Shown: positions 11,162-23,562 of the stretch, piece after piece
Layout of the letters: each line of letters starts with the position of its first letter
Numbering within the stretch: position 1 is the stretch's first letter
Assembly (NCBI RefSeq): GCF_014066305.1
Contig: NW_023501116.1
Span: 62,001 to 126,000, forward strand
Reading direction: 5' to 3'
Length of the DNA stretch: 64,000 bases
From: Letharia columbiana
Lineage: Eukaryota > Ascomycota > Lecanoromycetes > Lecanorales > Parmeliaceae
Position numbers and translations under genes: made by a program
Notes under the pieces: generated by a model
What the model saw: the letters and a program-made list of their open reading frames with translations, nothing else
Databases searched by the model: none
What the model was told of the DNA's origin: nothing

Positions 11162-12163
11162 ATGCATCTTTTTCCATTCCTCTCAATCGCTCTCACCGCA
11201 CTGATTCCAGCAATCCTAGCCCAAGGTTATGGCGGCGGCTGGAACCGACATCGAACCTCTACCACCACCAGCCCAGCACCGTCCGAAGACACATCCCAAC
11301 CCTCCAACAACCCCAGCACACCAGTCGTCAGCACGGGCGGCGTGCACAAAGGCTTCAACTACGGCGCTGCGACCAACGGCGCCGCCACCGACTTCGCGGC
11401 CGAATTCACCGCCGCGCAAGAGCTTTCCCATACCTCCGGCTTCAACAGCGCACGCCTGTACACCATGATCGAATCCGGGACGACGGATACTCCATCCTCT
11501 GCGTTCGATGCGGCCATCAACACAGGCACGAGTTTACTTCTCGGGATCTGGTGTTCGAGCGGTCAAACAATCGTCACGAACGAGCTGAACGCGCTCGCGG
11601 CAGCCGTGAAGCAATATCCAAAGCTCAATGCCCTGGTCGTTGGGATCTCCGTCGGCAGCGAAGACCTGTATCGGAACCCTCAAGGGGGCGGCGCCAGCGC
11701 CGCCACCATCCTCTCGTACATCAGCCAGACGCGCACCGCCATGAGCACCGCGGGGGTAAGTTGGCCACTGGGTCACGTGGACACGGCCAACATCTGGCAA
11801 GGGAGCGACGGGGCTTCCCTAATTGACAAGATCGACTGGATTGGCGCGGACGTGTACCCGTACTACTCTAGCGGTTCTCCCTCCAGCCTCAGCGATTTCA
11901 CGTCCGGCATGGCTGTGATTCCAAACTCGAAGCCCGTATGGGTAACGGAGACGGGATGGCCCACGAGCGGGACGTTCGCCGGGACGTCGTCGGTGGCGTC
12001 ATCGGAGAATGCAGCGACTTATTGGAAGACTGTGGGATGTGGGCATTTATTTGGAGCGACAAATACGTGGTGGTATACTCTTTATGACGGGAATGTTCCC
12101 CTTCCTTTTGGGGTCAGTTCGTCGGCAGGAGGTACCAGTCCGAAGTATAGCCTTGCTTGCTAG
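11162..12163 (+). CDS. secreted GH17 beta-1,3-glucanase, 333 aa
   Basis: A single-exon frame. Residues 1-20 form a signal peptide ending AILA before QGYGGG. A Ser/Thr/Pro-rich linker covers about residues 32-58. The GH17 barrel begins at HKGFNYGAA. The expected catalytic pair is visible: the acid/base Glu167 in GISVGSEDLY and the nucleophile Glu263 in VWVTETGWPTSG. The WWYTLYDG segment near the C-terminus is also family-typical. The family hydrolyses or remodels beta-1,3-glucan in the fungal wall (Bgl2/Scw/EglC-type proteins). There is no long C-terminal Ser/Thr tail or GPI signal, so a soluble or wall-associated enzyme is likelier than an anchored one. A GGTAAG inside the frame near 11755 is read through, because the downstream frame stays open and conserved. 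Confidence 0.93.
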   Translation: MHLFPFLSIALTALIPAILAQGYGGGWNRHRTSTTTSPAPSEDTSQPSNNPSTPVVSTGGVHKGFNYGAATNGAATDFAAEFTAAQELSHTSGFNSARLYTMIESGTTDTPSSAFDAAINTGTSLLLGIWCSSGQTIVTNELNALAAAVKQYPKLNALVVGISVGSEDLYRNPQGGGASAATILSYISQTRTAMSTAGVSWPLGHVDTANIWQGSDGASLIDKIDWIGADVYPYYSSGSPSSLSDFTSGMAVIPNSKPVWVTETGWPTSGTFAGTSSVASSENAATYWKTVGCGHLFGATNTWWYTLYDGNVPLPFGVSSSAGGTSPKYSLAC

Positions 12164-12417
12164 AGGATGAACGAGCCCTGGCGGTTCTTCTTTCTTTTGA
12201 GTTATTTGTATGTTGACCCCGGGCTTTGGAATGCTGAGGTATAAAGACTTTCCGTGGTCCGAACACTGCATAATCTCGAGACCTTAATCAAATCCCTTAT
12301 CCGTGAATGTTCTCTTCGTCTGAGATGTAGGAGAAAGCAACTCAGAAGAATTCCAATACTCGAGTGCATGTCGTTGTCAACCCTGTGCCTTGCAACTGCA
12401 GTGCCGACGTTAGCATC

Positions 12418-15031
12418 TCAGTCAGTGCTCAGACCTGCGTAGAGCTTCCCAACAATTGGTTTCTCAACCTGGAAGCTTGTCAAGCAACAATGGCCAATAT
12501 CCCCCTCTACTTTCACAACGCCCCACATCAATGATTTCTTGGCAGCATCTACATCCCCTCTCGGCCTATGACATGCTGCACTAATCGCCGCGCTACAGCT
12601 TCCAGCGAGCGGCATACCTGGTCGGAATATCCTGAACCCGTTGAGGATGCCGAGCAGTACAGCGATCGTACCAAGCGCGATGACCGTAATGATGGCGATG
12701 TTGGAATAGCCGATGTTGGAGATGGACTCTCCCGGATCCACGACGCCTTCACTAGTGAAGGCCGATATGCGGGCGAGAAAGATACTTTGAGAGACGAGCC
12801 AGTGAAGGATCCCGGAAAGTACCAGCAACGGTACACCGTACTTGTATGGCAATTGCAGCCTGTAGGTCGAGCGCTGAGACCCTGTTGGACTCGTAACGCG
12901 CAAAGGTTTCCTACTGTATGCGTATTCGGCCCATTCATTCGCAAGCAGCATGCAGGTGAAGACGCCGTTGTACGCAAGATAGAGAAAAGAGAGTAAGACC
13001 TGTAGCGAATTGGCAACGAGGATGGCAACTAGTAATCCTCCGGTCCCGGGCAAGCTCCAGCTAATCATCGATTGAGATGCGACAGTGCCATAGCCCAGCT
13101 GCCACAAGTATGCTAGGCTACGGTCTGTGAGATTTGGATTCCCGATGCCCAATGCGAGACATCCACCTGCGGCTCCTAGGGTTGCAACGCATCTACTGAT
13201 GTGTTAGCGCATTAGAATTTTGGGAACAGGCATCCTGGGCAAATGTGGTGGCAACACGCAATTGTAGTGTATTAGACTGTGGACTTGCTACTGCTCCTTC
13301 CCTCAGCCCCACCTACTCGGAGACACTAGATGACGGCTCAATGGACCAGAAGTCGAGAGCGGAGCCCAAAGGGATACTTTGGCTTAGGTGGAGCGACCCT
13401 AAAGTCATGGAGAATAAAAAGTACCCACAAGATGTTGCAAACCAGCCAACGCTTCAAGCTTGCGCTCGAAAACCACCAATGCCGGCGATTTGACCACTCC
13501 ATGGGTTTGTCTATCCACTGAGTTTTATCCGAGTTAGGTTTTTGCCACAAACGCCGAAGTCTGCGATTCTGTGACATTGATACTTTTTTCATTCGAGCGT
13601 CGTTAAGATGTGCCTTGCTGGCTAGGCACATTCCCTCAGTGCTAGGATCAGGTTCTTGTAGGAAACTTTGAATTGCATCCCCCAGAGTGACTAAAGGTTG
13701 CGACTTCTGATTTCTGATTGTAAGAAGCATGCAAAGAGCTTTAGTGGCGTTGCATGCTATCACGATACCCAGAATCACGAGACTGACCTGCACCCGACAC
13801 TGCTCCTCCACTGGCTGGCTAAAACAGTATTGAACCGGGCAGCCTTTTTGTTGGATTTGATCATGTGTGGTCTGATTCGTTGTTAGTCCGTCATTGATTT
13901 CATAGGTGATTGTCCAATTTGCAGCCCGATCTGCAACCGCATTTACCGAGCAGTCATTTGCGAATGTCTGCTCCGAGATGTCACACATCCACCATGTGTT
14001 TCCAAACCCGTTGCCGGGGCCGTACACAAACGATACGATCATTTCCGACGCACTAATAGCTGGCGATATGAGCAGTAGATCTCCGTGGGCGGATACGTAA
14101 TCCTGCCCGTAAGCCTTGATACAGTCTCTGTTGTCCAGCTTCTGCCATCCTGACGCATTTTGAAAATGCTGCATAGTGTCGTATGGTCCAGTATTTGTCC
14201 AATTGGTTGGACTGGTCCAATTGAAAGCCGTGCGATTGGCGGAAAATTCTTGGGCGGCGACACCGTTCACCAATTCCGCGGAAGCCGCAAAGACGGAATA
14301 TTCATGGGCGGAGAGAGTTGAGAACACGACACTGTTGTATAGTAAGTGTAATGGAATGCTAGAAAACGCCATCGACCACCAAAGCACAATTCTGCCCCGG
14401 CCGATTTGTCTAAGATTGCGTAGGCTGGGAATGCCGATATCCAACCAAATTCGTTTTCGATGTGCTTTATCAATCTCTTCGCGGGTTGGCGACGAGAGGC
14501 ACTGCATTGTGTAGTTGCTAGCACCTAGGAGTAGCGTACTGAGCAAGTTGATGGCTAAGTGCAGCCACAGACTCAGATGCTTTGTCTTTTGGCAGCTTCC
14601 TTGCTGTAGAGTTCCCAGCCCTCCTTCCAGACCATCCCCAGCAGCGACCCAAGTGATTACAATCAGGTTGATGACAAGTACAGTTCCCGTGGTGATGGCA
14701 CACAGAGTGACACCCATGCGCCAGCCTTGGAAGTGGCCAGGGAGTCGAAGAATGTCCTTTTCGGATGTAGCTTTGCCGCTTGTAGAAGAAGCAGGACTTG
14801 TTGGCCTTGAAAGCCCTAGTGGCGGCGCTCCCTCAGAACAGTCGCAACAGGGCTCCGCAATCTTGTCTGGGGTCCTGTGCAATCCAATTTTTCAGCTAGA
14901 GCTCAACCCAACAACACTAGCAATACCCACACATCAATGCTACCTGTCTCAAACTCGTACCTAAGTGGGTCGAAGTCGATCGGCGGGAACACGAAAGGCT
15001 CTGGGAGCCATGGGCGTAGTTTTGTACTCAT
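12418..15031 (-). CDS. DUF6536 multi-pass membrane protein, three exons, 766 aa
   Basis: Exons 15031-14944, 14866-13429 and 13192-12418 join in phase to 767 codons with stop. The ATG at 15031 gives MSTKLRPWLPEPFVFPPIDF, which is in phase with exon 2 only through the CCCCAG acceptor at 14867. Intron 2 (236 nt, donor GTGGGT, acceptor AGTAG) is long for this window but gives the continuous reading WLVCNILCVATLGAAGG. The architecture is family-like: a first membrane helix (GVTLCAITTGTVLVINLIVI), then HLAINLLSTLLLGASNYTMQ, a Cys-containing N-glycosylated loop (many NxT/S between about residues 210 and 350), further helices, the TLGDAIQSFL motif and several C-terminal helices. DUF6536 proteins are fungal membrane proteins of unknown function. 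The domain name is from recognition of this layout, not a search. Confidence 0.88.
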
Positions 15032-16057
15032 ACCCTTGGCGATGCATGTGGGTCAAGGCTCCAGCAGTGGTTGAAAGGCCTTTGTCGAAGAAATGATTGA
15101 AAGCAGACATGGAGGCCGAGAACTCCATCTATACGATGGCATCATCAACGACGTTTTGACATTCACAAAGCACAGCCTCACTCGCTAAGCGACAATAATA
15201 CGCGACACATGACTAGATATTCGCGGCCCACACGGCGGTCACCCATCAAAAGTGGACTACTGCGCATGTCGGCTCAATCCAACCTATTAGTCGTTAATAG
15301 AATATTCGTGCAGTGAAGCGTTCGATCACTTGCGAGAATCCACATTCTGGTAGAATAAGAAAGATGTATCAAATCCACGATGTCTACGTCCCCACCCTCA
15401 CATGATACGTACTCACCGCGAAGATCCATGCCAGGAACCTGTCTTGTCCCTCGAGTGCCTCTCCGTCACAAGTTTCCAACACGCACATAGTGCCATAAAC
15501 CATCCTAGCGTCTCCACAAAGCTGCAACATGAACACCATCACGATCCGCGCGGCTTCCAGGCCCCACGTCAACGAGTTTATAAATCTGGCTTTGTAGGCT
15601 TCGGGCCTCGACTTCGTCCGACCAGGTACAAGGCCTTAAGATGAAGGTCTATATTAAGTCAAGGTATAGGTACCTATCCCATGAAGCTGAATGTATGTCG
15701 TGGAGAGGGAAGCACTTTCCTGGCGTAAGAAAACGCCAAACATTTACATTTTCTATATTATGTAAGCGTCTTTGATAGGTCGGAGGCCTGCGCTGTGTGA
15801 TCAGTCAATCCCTTGGGGCCGGTCGCCACACCGGGTTGGAAGTATCAAACGACTGGATTGTGATTGCATTAGTTCGTTCATTTGCATGCTGAAAAAGACC
15901 CAAACGCCTATGCTACATACTAAGTCCATGCCAAAACCCGACTCATATCCGTGTATCCCGTGCCTTTGTGTATGAGCCACCATCGACATGATTCAATAAG
16001 CAACGCACGAAGAGCCCTTTCCTGAAACGCCCATGCTGCTCGTCAAGCCTTGCACCG
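15032..16057. other. intergenic, no gene recognised
   Basis: This interval lies between the DUF6536 gene start and the DUF3431 gene end. No frame over 80 codons is convincing. Confidence 0.4.
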
Positions 16058-17083
16058 CTACGCCTTGTTAGTGAAGCCGACGTCCACCTCAATGCCCTGA
16101 GTAGTCACATGCCATCTCCCCTTCGCCAGCTGGCCCTGATCATTCAGCTCGGTATCAGAGATGTCGCTCGCATCCCAGCAGCAATACTCTTCGTTGCGAA
16201 ACATGGCGAGCCAAAAGCGCTCGAGGTAGTGACCCGTTTCAGGATCGACGCTCTTCATGTCCCCCAGAAAGAGGTCCTGTAACATCCGCTGGTAGAGTTC
16301 TTTTGGATGCTGGTGGACGGTTTCACGTCTTACCGCGAAGATCGCTCCAGGTTGAAAGCCGACCGACTTAGGCGGTCCGTCGTGACCGAAGTTGTTGAAG
16401 AAGTCTTTGAAGTATTGTGCCGGCGTCTCTTGGGCCTCTCTTCCCTTGAATACACCCTCTGGTGATGACCACTTTGCCCAGCATGGGTATTTCTCCCAGG
16501 GAAAGCCTTCCCAAAGGTCGAAGAGCTCCATGGCGCGGTGTGGGAAGGTGGTGACACGTCCTGGTTTGGTATTGAGGGCTATTTCTCTCATCTCAAGTGC
16601 GTTGAGATCGGTATGGTCATCAACGCGGGCTTGCGTGAAAAGGGTGACATCCTTGAGGCTCTCGTAGTTCTTGACGATATGATGAAGGTAGGTGTGACCT
16701 TCGCGGCCGATGTTTTCGAGGGATTCGGCGTCGAACTGAAGCTCGGGCGCGTGCTTGGTACCGCCTTTGGAGTAGACCTTGCAGTATTCGATGACCGGTT
16801 TGAGCCAGGTAAGGTCTTCATTGTAGTGCGCGACGACTATTTCAAAGTCCAGATGGTCCCGCGTTACGGTTGAGGAGGCTCTCCTGGATGAAAGGGGTGT
16901 TATAGCGGATAGGTCTGAAATAGACTCAGTCACAGGTGTGCTTGAAAAAGAGACTGCCGAGGATGAGTCGGACGTTGGTGCAGTCTCAGGCGAAGTTGGC
17001 TGTGCGGCTGGCGCAGAGGATGCGGACGGCGAACCGAGCGCAGATGTTTTCAATAGGAATGCGACGGCCGATGGGTCTGACAT
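16058..17083 (-). CDS. DUF3431 family protein, 341 aa
   Basis: A single-exon frame. Residues 1-70 are Ser/Pro/Ala/Thr-rich and low in complexity. The domain starts at HLDFEIVVAHYNEDLTWLKP, the most characteristic DUF3431 motif, and continues with GREGHTYLHHIVKNYESL, FTQARVDDH and FQPGAIFAVRRETVHQHP, which resemble a glycosyltransferase-like fold with a DD-type acidic pair. Members occur widely in fungi and are suspected, not proven, to modify glycans. Homologues often carry an N-terminal membrane anchor; none is visible here, so a missed upstream exon is possible. The C-terminus ends shortly after a conserved Cys/Trp-rich YCCWDASD. Confidence 0.88.
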   Translation of the reverse strand: MSDPSAVAFLLKTSALGSPSASSAPAAQPTSPETAPTSDSSSAVSFSSTPVTESISDLSAITPLSSRRASSTVTRDHLDFEIVVAHYNEDLTWLKPVIEYCKVYSKGGTKHAPELQFDAESLENIGREGHTYLHHIVKNYESLKDVTLFTQARVDDHTDLNALEMREIALNTKPGRVTTFPHRAMELFDLWEGFPWEKYPCWAKWSSPEGVFKGREAQETPAQYFKDFFNNFGHDGPPKSVGFQPGAIFAVRRETVHQHPKELYQRMLQDLFLGDMKSVDPETGHYLERFWLAMFRNEEYCCWDASDISDTELNDQGQLAKGRWHVTTQGIEVDVGFTNKA

Positions 17084-19989
17084 GTTGAGAGTCTTGAAGT
17101 AGGAAGAGAGTGTGGATTGGTATGAGTGAGGATCTAGCGGTTGGAGGATGTGAATGATGGTGTGATAGGAGGATGGTGTTGACTATAGAGAGAGGTGATA
17201 GTCGATCTTGAACCTGCTGGCTGGTTAATTTCAAGGTGGAGGAGGGGAGAAAGGAAGAAGCAGGGCGTGAGTAGATATGGTCACAAACGACTCACAATGG
17301 TCCAATGTTGCCCATCCTGAAACCCTTCACAGTCCGAGCTCCCAGAGCTGCAGCCAAAGCTCGACGTCATTGTTGAGAGATGAGGTGTCATTTATTTTTG
17401 TTGAGGCTATGTCACAACCCAACCAGCAAACGTCATTCCTGATAACAGGGAACAGGATTGTGTTGATGGGATTTGAAAGGTGTTGCCGTACCACTCGGAG
17501 GAAGATCCGCACCACGAATGGCATTATCGGTGAGATTGCTCCGGTGCCAGATCATTGCCGTGGCTAATGTATGCTTGACGTTGTTGCCAATAGGTATGAT
17601 GGTGATGATGGTGATGATGTCAAGTATGCTGCGGGACAAGCATCAAGCCCCAAAGAAGTGTCCACTCCCATCGCTAGCTAAGTACGAGTAGCAATATCGA
17701 AATTGAGAATTCCGTACGCCGTATCCACGATTCAACAACCATCGAACGTATCCAACTGCTCTTTATTTCAAAAGAAAACGTGGATACTGAGATGGCACCT
17801 GCAAAGTGAGGACGGCAACGTCAAGGTTTGATTTGCCAACGGCCGGGAGTTTTTCTGGTTTCGTGTCCTAGCGGATTATACGAGAATACAGGTGAAAGCG
17901 GGGTTACATCCAATCGGAGGAGTCGCCTCTATCTTGAGTCACCGTCGCCATTTCTGGAAAAGTGAAAACTGAGTATGTAGGCGCTTAGACCTTCCGCAGG
18001 AGATACTCGGCCGAGCGCTGGAAAACTGGCTGGGCTGTAATCATAACACTCAGACCATGTGCCTCATCCTTGACAAAGATGAAATATTAACACGGCTGTC
18101 AGACTTGAAACTTGACAGCCAGGAGTGCGAAAAGGCATCTCTGGGGAAGTTAAAAACTAGTACAAACAAAGGTCATGGTTAGCCTGTCGAGAGAGTTGTA
18201 AGGTAGATCAGGTATCAGATTTTTCCAAGAAAGTAGCTTCAGTATCTGCAGCCCAGCTCGTTCAGTATGACGCAAAGGACCTAAGCTGAAGTAGGCGTCG
18301 CCACGGGACGCTTGAAATGAGGGGTGAGTTTCAAGGCTTTTGACAGCATCGTCCTTGACTGTAGAGGAGCATGCCTATCCTCAAAACTGGAGACACCGTC
18401 CCCGAGACTTGGCGCCTGTTGAAACAGGGTGGCCAATGTACTAGCATGATGAGAGCAAAGCAACGAATTGGAGAATATGTGAGTCAGAAGAAGTGCCAAC
18501 TGCCAGAAATTTCTAGTTCTTTCCTTCCATAGGGCTGAAAGCCGCCGCTAACAAATGTTTTTCTCGCCTCTCTCACTAAAGTACCTACGGGTACGGTATT
18601 CACTTTGGCATCAAAAATCGGGTTTCGCCTGAAAATTCCCCAATCATGATGGTCTAGAAGCAAAGTCAAGATGAGTTTTGGGTCACCTTGCGATCTGCCA
18701 AATTCTAGCTGTGCGTGTCTAGCCTCAAATTCGAGGTCCTACCGCTTAACACAGCTTCCTTGGCCTCGAGATTGAACGGAAACCGCGAAAACTTCTCAGC
18801 GTAGCGCTCACTACGGTGTGTTTCTCTTTTTGCCCGGCTGCATTTTAGCCGCCATGCTGCCCAGAAAGCATACTACGAGCAGGCAGCTGCTTGCCGAATC
18901 AACCTGAATTATTGTACCCAAAGGCCTTCATTAGCTCATTCACCCACACAACTGTGAGTCTTGAGTTTTGTTGGAACTGGAGATGCAAAGTAGACGCGAG
19001 ATGACGAGAAAAGCCATGCGGGGGCACCAGGGGACTGTGTCTCAGTATTGTTGGACTGAGACTCTTTGATGCTTGGGGGCGAGGCGAAAAAGATAGAAGA
19101 AAATTCTGGGCGAGACTTCGTCAGGCGCCTTCCACTTCCGGTGGGGTCATGCTGAGGCTGTGGGGGGACTCTTCGACGAAAGATTGTTCAGAGGTAATGG
19201 ATTGACGAAATCTATGGAGTAAATTTCTATGTAGAGATAGTAGCAAAGGCCTGTGGCAAAAGGACGCTAATACCATAACACACATCAATGGACCAATCAA
19301 ATGGCCATGTACGTATTGCCACTTGTCCCTGCGTATGACACGCATCGAACAGTGGTATCACGGATCGACGTTATCAACTATGGATTTAGAAGAGAATGTT
19401 GTACCCCCTGCACACACTCATAGACCAACATTTTCTAGCCTCCCTACTAGTCCGAGAATCAATTTTTGTTGGTTACCATTATTATACATGTGCATTCTCG
19501 CTAAGGAAAAATCATGTTATTCTTTTCATGCTTTAGGCTATCATACATTCACCAGACGTAGCATCACACAATTCGGCCTTCCGCATCTTCCCGTCCGCCT
19601 ATCTCACAGGCTACAATGACGTCTCGATGTTGGCTCAAAGGTTCACCCCACCATGGTCGTATCAGAGATGAAGACTTCTCCTACGAAGACTCGCACATGT
19701 ATGTCTGACCACGTCAACGCACCCCTCACATCTCCTTGGCATCGCCACAGTTTGCCTGCTAGTCCCGGAGAGACCACCCTCCTGACAGGCTCGGGGAAAG
19801 GGAGCTTGATGCAGACCTGGTAGCAGAAGTCGTGGGCGTAGTAGTAATGGTCGACGACATCAGAACTGTGGGCAATAACAGCCGAGGACACGCGTCTCGG
19901 CCAGTGATATCGCGCCTGCGTATCTCAAGATCTTCAGAGGGGAGACCCCAAGCCGTTCGAAACCGCCACTGGATACACCGCCTCGGGAT
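17084..19989. other. intergenic, no gene recognised
   Basis: About 2.9 kb without a supported gene. A GATGGT/GATGAT simple repeat sits at about 17597-17620. Frames are short and unconvincing on both strands. Confidence 0.4.
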
Positions 19990-20480
19990 CCTCCTCGGGT
20001 CTCGCGTGAGGTTAGGCTTCTTCCGTGATGCGGTTCTTGACAGCGCCCGCTGTGCGCACTGTGCCCGGTTCCGGAAATCGCGCAGGGTTCAGAGCCATGA
20101 AGCCCAGAAACCATGCCCGCCGCATAGGAAGTGCCTGTTTCTTGCTGGCTGCCCCCCCCTGTCGACGTTGGCGGCGCACTCGACGTCGACGCCGGGTGCC
20201 CACACGCTGACGAGGGGACCTTGCTGTGAGTCGGAGGCCTCCTCTCCGCAAGTGTCAACTGAGCCGAAGACGATGATATTAGGGTAGTTGGCGGCCGCAA
20301 TGGCGGGGTACAAGTTGACACTGACTGAACCACCTGGCTGGCCCTGTACTGTTCAGTTCACTACCCTTCGAATGTGGTAAGGGTAATGGTCAATGAGAGT
20401 GCTTACCCTTACGTTTCCTGCACCAGCTACAATAACAGCAACGAGTGCGAGCAGAGCTTGGATTGCTGAACGTCAAGTCC
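19990..20480 (-). pseudogene. subtilisin-like serine protease (S8) fragment with frameshifts
   Basis: Reading the minus strand from about 20480, LLALVAVIVAGAGN is followed by a good intron (GTAAGG donor, ACAG acceptor, about 20337-20412). After it come QPGGSVSVNLYPAIAAANY and NIIVFGSVDTCGEEASDS, then VSVWAPGVDVECAANV. The frame then breaks at a run of seven Gs. In the next frame comes GTSYAAGMVSGL, the catalytic-serine motif of subtilases, and the frame breaks again before FMALNPARFPEPG. Only the C-terminal part of the catalytic domain is present; the Asp and His motifs were not found upstream. Two breaks in about 250 bases argue for decay rather than one sequencing error. A second decayed subtilase lies 3 kb downstream on the other strand. 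Confidence 0.72.
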
Positions 20481-21866
20481 GATCATCTCGGAGCTAACGG
20501 TGGTTGATACCCGCCAACTGCGGGTGACAGAAGTCTAAATCATCCTGAGGACTTGCAACCGACTTGAGGCCGCCCAAACTTGACGCTACTCGACAAGATC
20601 TGCTTCAACATATTTGACACAGGTTCCGTGACGCAAATGGAATTCCCCACACGAAGAGAGGACCTTCTAGATTAGATTTGTACACAATTGACTTTATCGA
20701 ATTCTTCCATTGCGGTTAAGCGCAGATTTCGATTTTTGATTCACTATAAGTGATGATACTAAGAAAAGTAAGGAGTCGTGTTGTATCCCGCGCGTCTACG
20801 GAGGTCTGTACCAAAAATTCTGCACCCGCGCTAGGAATAGCCCTAGCCCTACTTTCGGAAGGCGGCCCTGCAGTGGGAGCCCTAGAACCAGCTTGAAGGA
20901 GCGCATATGTTGAACTTTTAGGATCTTTGTGGGCGCTATAGGGTCGTTGGAACCCCGGAGTAGGCTGAGGTCCGGCAACCCTTGAGGTGGGGCGATATCC
21001 GACATCTGGGCCCTTTCCTTGGCATGGTGCAGGACTTTTGGTGCAGACCTCAACAAGCTTTCAATATTTCAACAACGAAATTTCATTCGTTCGGATAATT
21101 GAATGACCCGCAGTTCCTTAGACGGCGCAGAGCCGGACGACTGACCCAACTGGATTTCGCCTCCATACACATGTGCAATCGATACGCCCATCTTATTGCG
21201 GATTTGCTTGCACGAAGGACTCATTAACACACGATTACCTCGTGGCAAGTATTCGGCGAGGTCGAGGATGATCTCAGTGGGGAAACCAGTGGGGTAAGGT
21301 TATTGGGAAAGGCAGTTTTCGGGATGCTAGGTCTCGATTGATGTGCAGAGGATTTATTATTGTTACATTGTGGAGCTTTTGGCATTCTGCTTTCTTTCCC
21401 TCAGTCGTCAAGCGCCTAGAGTACTTGCCGAAGAAAAGCCAGAGAGGCAAGCAAGGAGACCCTTTAAGGTATTTATTGAAGTCACGGAAGCGACTAGGGC
21501 CGAACATCCGAAGACTACTCTGTAGAAAGACTGCGCTTGGCATCTCTAAAATAAAGTACATTACATTATTCTCTGCGAAATGCACAAGAAGCGAATAAGA
21601 ATGCAATGCAGCGTTTTGATTGATCGAAAATCAGATAAAGATTGCATAAAATACTTAATAAGATGTCCTTACATAAAACCTTAGAGCTGGGTCTAAACCT
21701 CTCTCATCCTTTATCCATGACGACATACTTTAATTCTTTCCGGTTCGCCTATTTGCCGATTCCCGTACCCCCTCCATACTTTATCTAAGTAACCTTCCTG
21801 CAACCAGAATCCTTCATCCGCTTCAAACCCCAATATTCATATATATACACTATCGTTCGAACAATC
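20481..21866. other. intergenic, no gene recognised
   Basis: Contains the upstream flank of the protease fragment and the promoter of the dienelactone hydrolase gene. A TATATATACAC element at about 21841-21851 lies just ahead of that gene's ATG. No further gene is supported. Confidence 0.4.
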
Positions 21867-22803
21867 ATGTCTCAGTGCTGCTTATCTGGATTCAAATGGG
21901 ATGGTAAGCCCATCGGTGAAGAGACCAAACTGGGCAAGAACGACACCTATGTCACCGGTTCCAACAAAGAGGTTAGTTAGCTACTTGAGAAAACCATGAG
22001 ACTGCGGCTGGTCTGACTTAATATGCAACGCACCAGGTCGCTATCCTCATGATCCACGACGTCTTCGGGTGGACCTTTCCCAACGCCCGCCTCCTCGCCG
22101 ACCACTACGCCAAGGAAGCAGATGCCACCGTCTATCTTCCGGACTTGTAAGTTCCCATTCTACCCGCCGAGATCAACATCGTTAGGTTAAGAAGAGCTCT
22201 GATACCGCTTTTCATACAGCTTCGACGGTGAGGTCGTCACCCCTGGCGCAATAGAGGGCGGCAAGTTCGACCTGATGGCATTCATCGGTCGTCACTCCAA
22301 GGACATCCGCTTCCCCGAGATCGAAACCTGCGCCAAATCTTTAAAGCAAGAGCATGGCTTCAAGAAGCTCGGTGCGATTGGATTCTGCTATGGTGGATGG
22401 GCCGTCTTCCAGCTCGGAGCCAAAGGCTAGTCCACTCTTTCCCAATCACGCGCAAGGTATCATTTTCTATTAACGTATTGACCTTCCCTCAGGCAAAAAC
22501 CTAGTGGACTGCATTTCGATCGCGCACCCCTCCCTCCTCAAAAAGGAGGAAATCGACGCCGTCGGCGTCCCGGTGCAGATCATCGCCCCGGAGAACGACC
22601 CACAGCTGACACCCGAACTGAAAGCGCACGCGAACAGCGTAATCCCGAGCTTGAATCTCGAATACGACTATCAGTATTTCCCCGGATCGAACCACGGTTT
22701 CGCCGTTAAGTGCGATCAGAGCGATGTAAAGCAGAAGAAGGCGTTGGAGAGGGCAAAGAATGCGGCTGTGGGGTGGTTTGCGCAGTTTTTGCATCTGCAT
22801 TAG
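21867..22803 (+). CDS. dienelactone hydrolase family protein, four exons, 243 aa
   Basis: Exons 21867-21971, 22037-22146, 22220-22425 and 22493-22803 join to 244 codons with stop. The alpha/beta-hydrolase core is complete: strand VAILMIHDVFGW, nucleophile elbow GAIGFCYGG (Cys128), acid VQIIAPENDPQ (Asp176) and base FPGSNHGFAVKC (His208). A Cys nucleophile is diagnostic of the dienelactone hydrolase family, which opens lactone rings in catechol breakdown and has many fungal members with unknown substrates. The length matches the family. The third intron (22426-22492) needs a GC donor: AG|GCTAGT to CTCAG. The nearest GT site puts a stop in frame. The protein is probably cytosolic, with no signal peptide. 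It sits between two decayed protease genes. Confidence 0.94.
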
Positions 22804-23562
22804 ACACCAGTGGCAGTGTCTCTTTTGTCGTGTCAAAGAAAGGTGGTTGAAAAGGAACCAGAAGGATCGGAGTGCACGCACAACTAATGGCATCAAGTAT
22901 TGAGCACCGCAGGTTTGGGCTAACAGCATAGTTTTGTAATGTCATGATTATTGAGCGTTCTGCTCCGACAATATCTACTTTCGCTTTATGACATGCTTTC
23001 AGCTGAAGCAAAAATGATTTACGCGATCGGTTACAACAGCACCATGGAAACGAAGTGTGAATAGTGGCGGTGGGAGGAATTAGCCAAGGCAACTCCAGTC
23101 CAACAGATTGTGACCGGGGCGGGAAATAGAGCGAAGAGGTTTTTTATGGCAAGTAATTCCGAATTTGCAGTACTTTAGTCTCACTTTTTTCTGATTGGCC
23201 GTCCTAGCCAGTCTTTACCGAGTGAGGCTAGCGTCAATTAGGTGGGCTCACTCAAAGTAAAACAACCATCTTCCGCCAGCACGACGCCGCGTTGATGAAC
23301 GAGGCAAATTAGGTGAAGCTCAGATGGACCAACAGCATGACTTGATGCTTTCATTGTTCTGTTGTTACTCGCTAAATTGTTATCTAGATGTCACAGGCCG
23401 CCACAACCCCCGCTGCACAGGTTACAGTTTCCAACGTAGCAAGAAATTGCAGCTTAGTATGGCTCTTCTTGAATAACGTACAGCTTGCCGCTGGTTTGGG
23501 AATGTCATGTATCCTGTCATCATTCCTTATTTTCTCTCATTGAATGTCTCCGGCCTCGAACA
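22804..23562. other. intergenic, no gene recognised
   Basis: Holds the 3' flank of the hydrolase gene and the promoter region of the decayed subtilase. The minus-strand frames here are shadows. Confidence 0.4.

Noticed and set aside
11755..11775. GGTAAGTTGG inside the GH17 gene considered as a splice donor
   Set aside because: The reading through it stays open and keeps family-like sequence, with no matching acceptor that preserves the frame.
13698..14964. Several plus-strand frames of 60-150 codons
   Set aside because: Antisense shadows of the DUF6536 gene, whose minus-strand reading is continuous.
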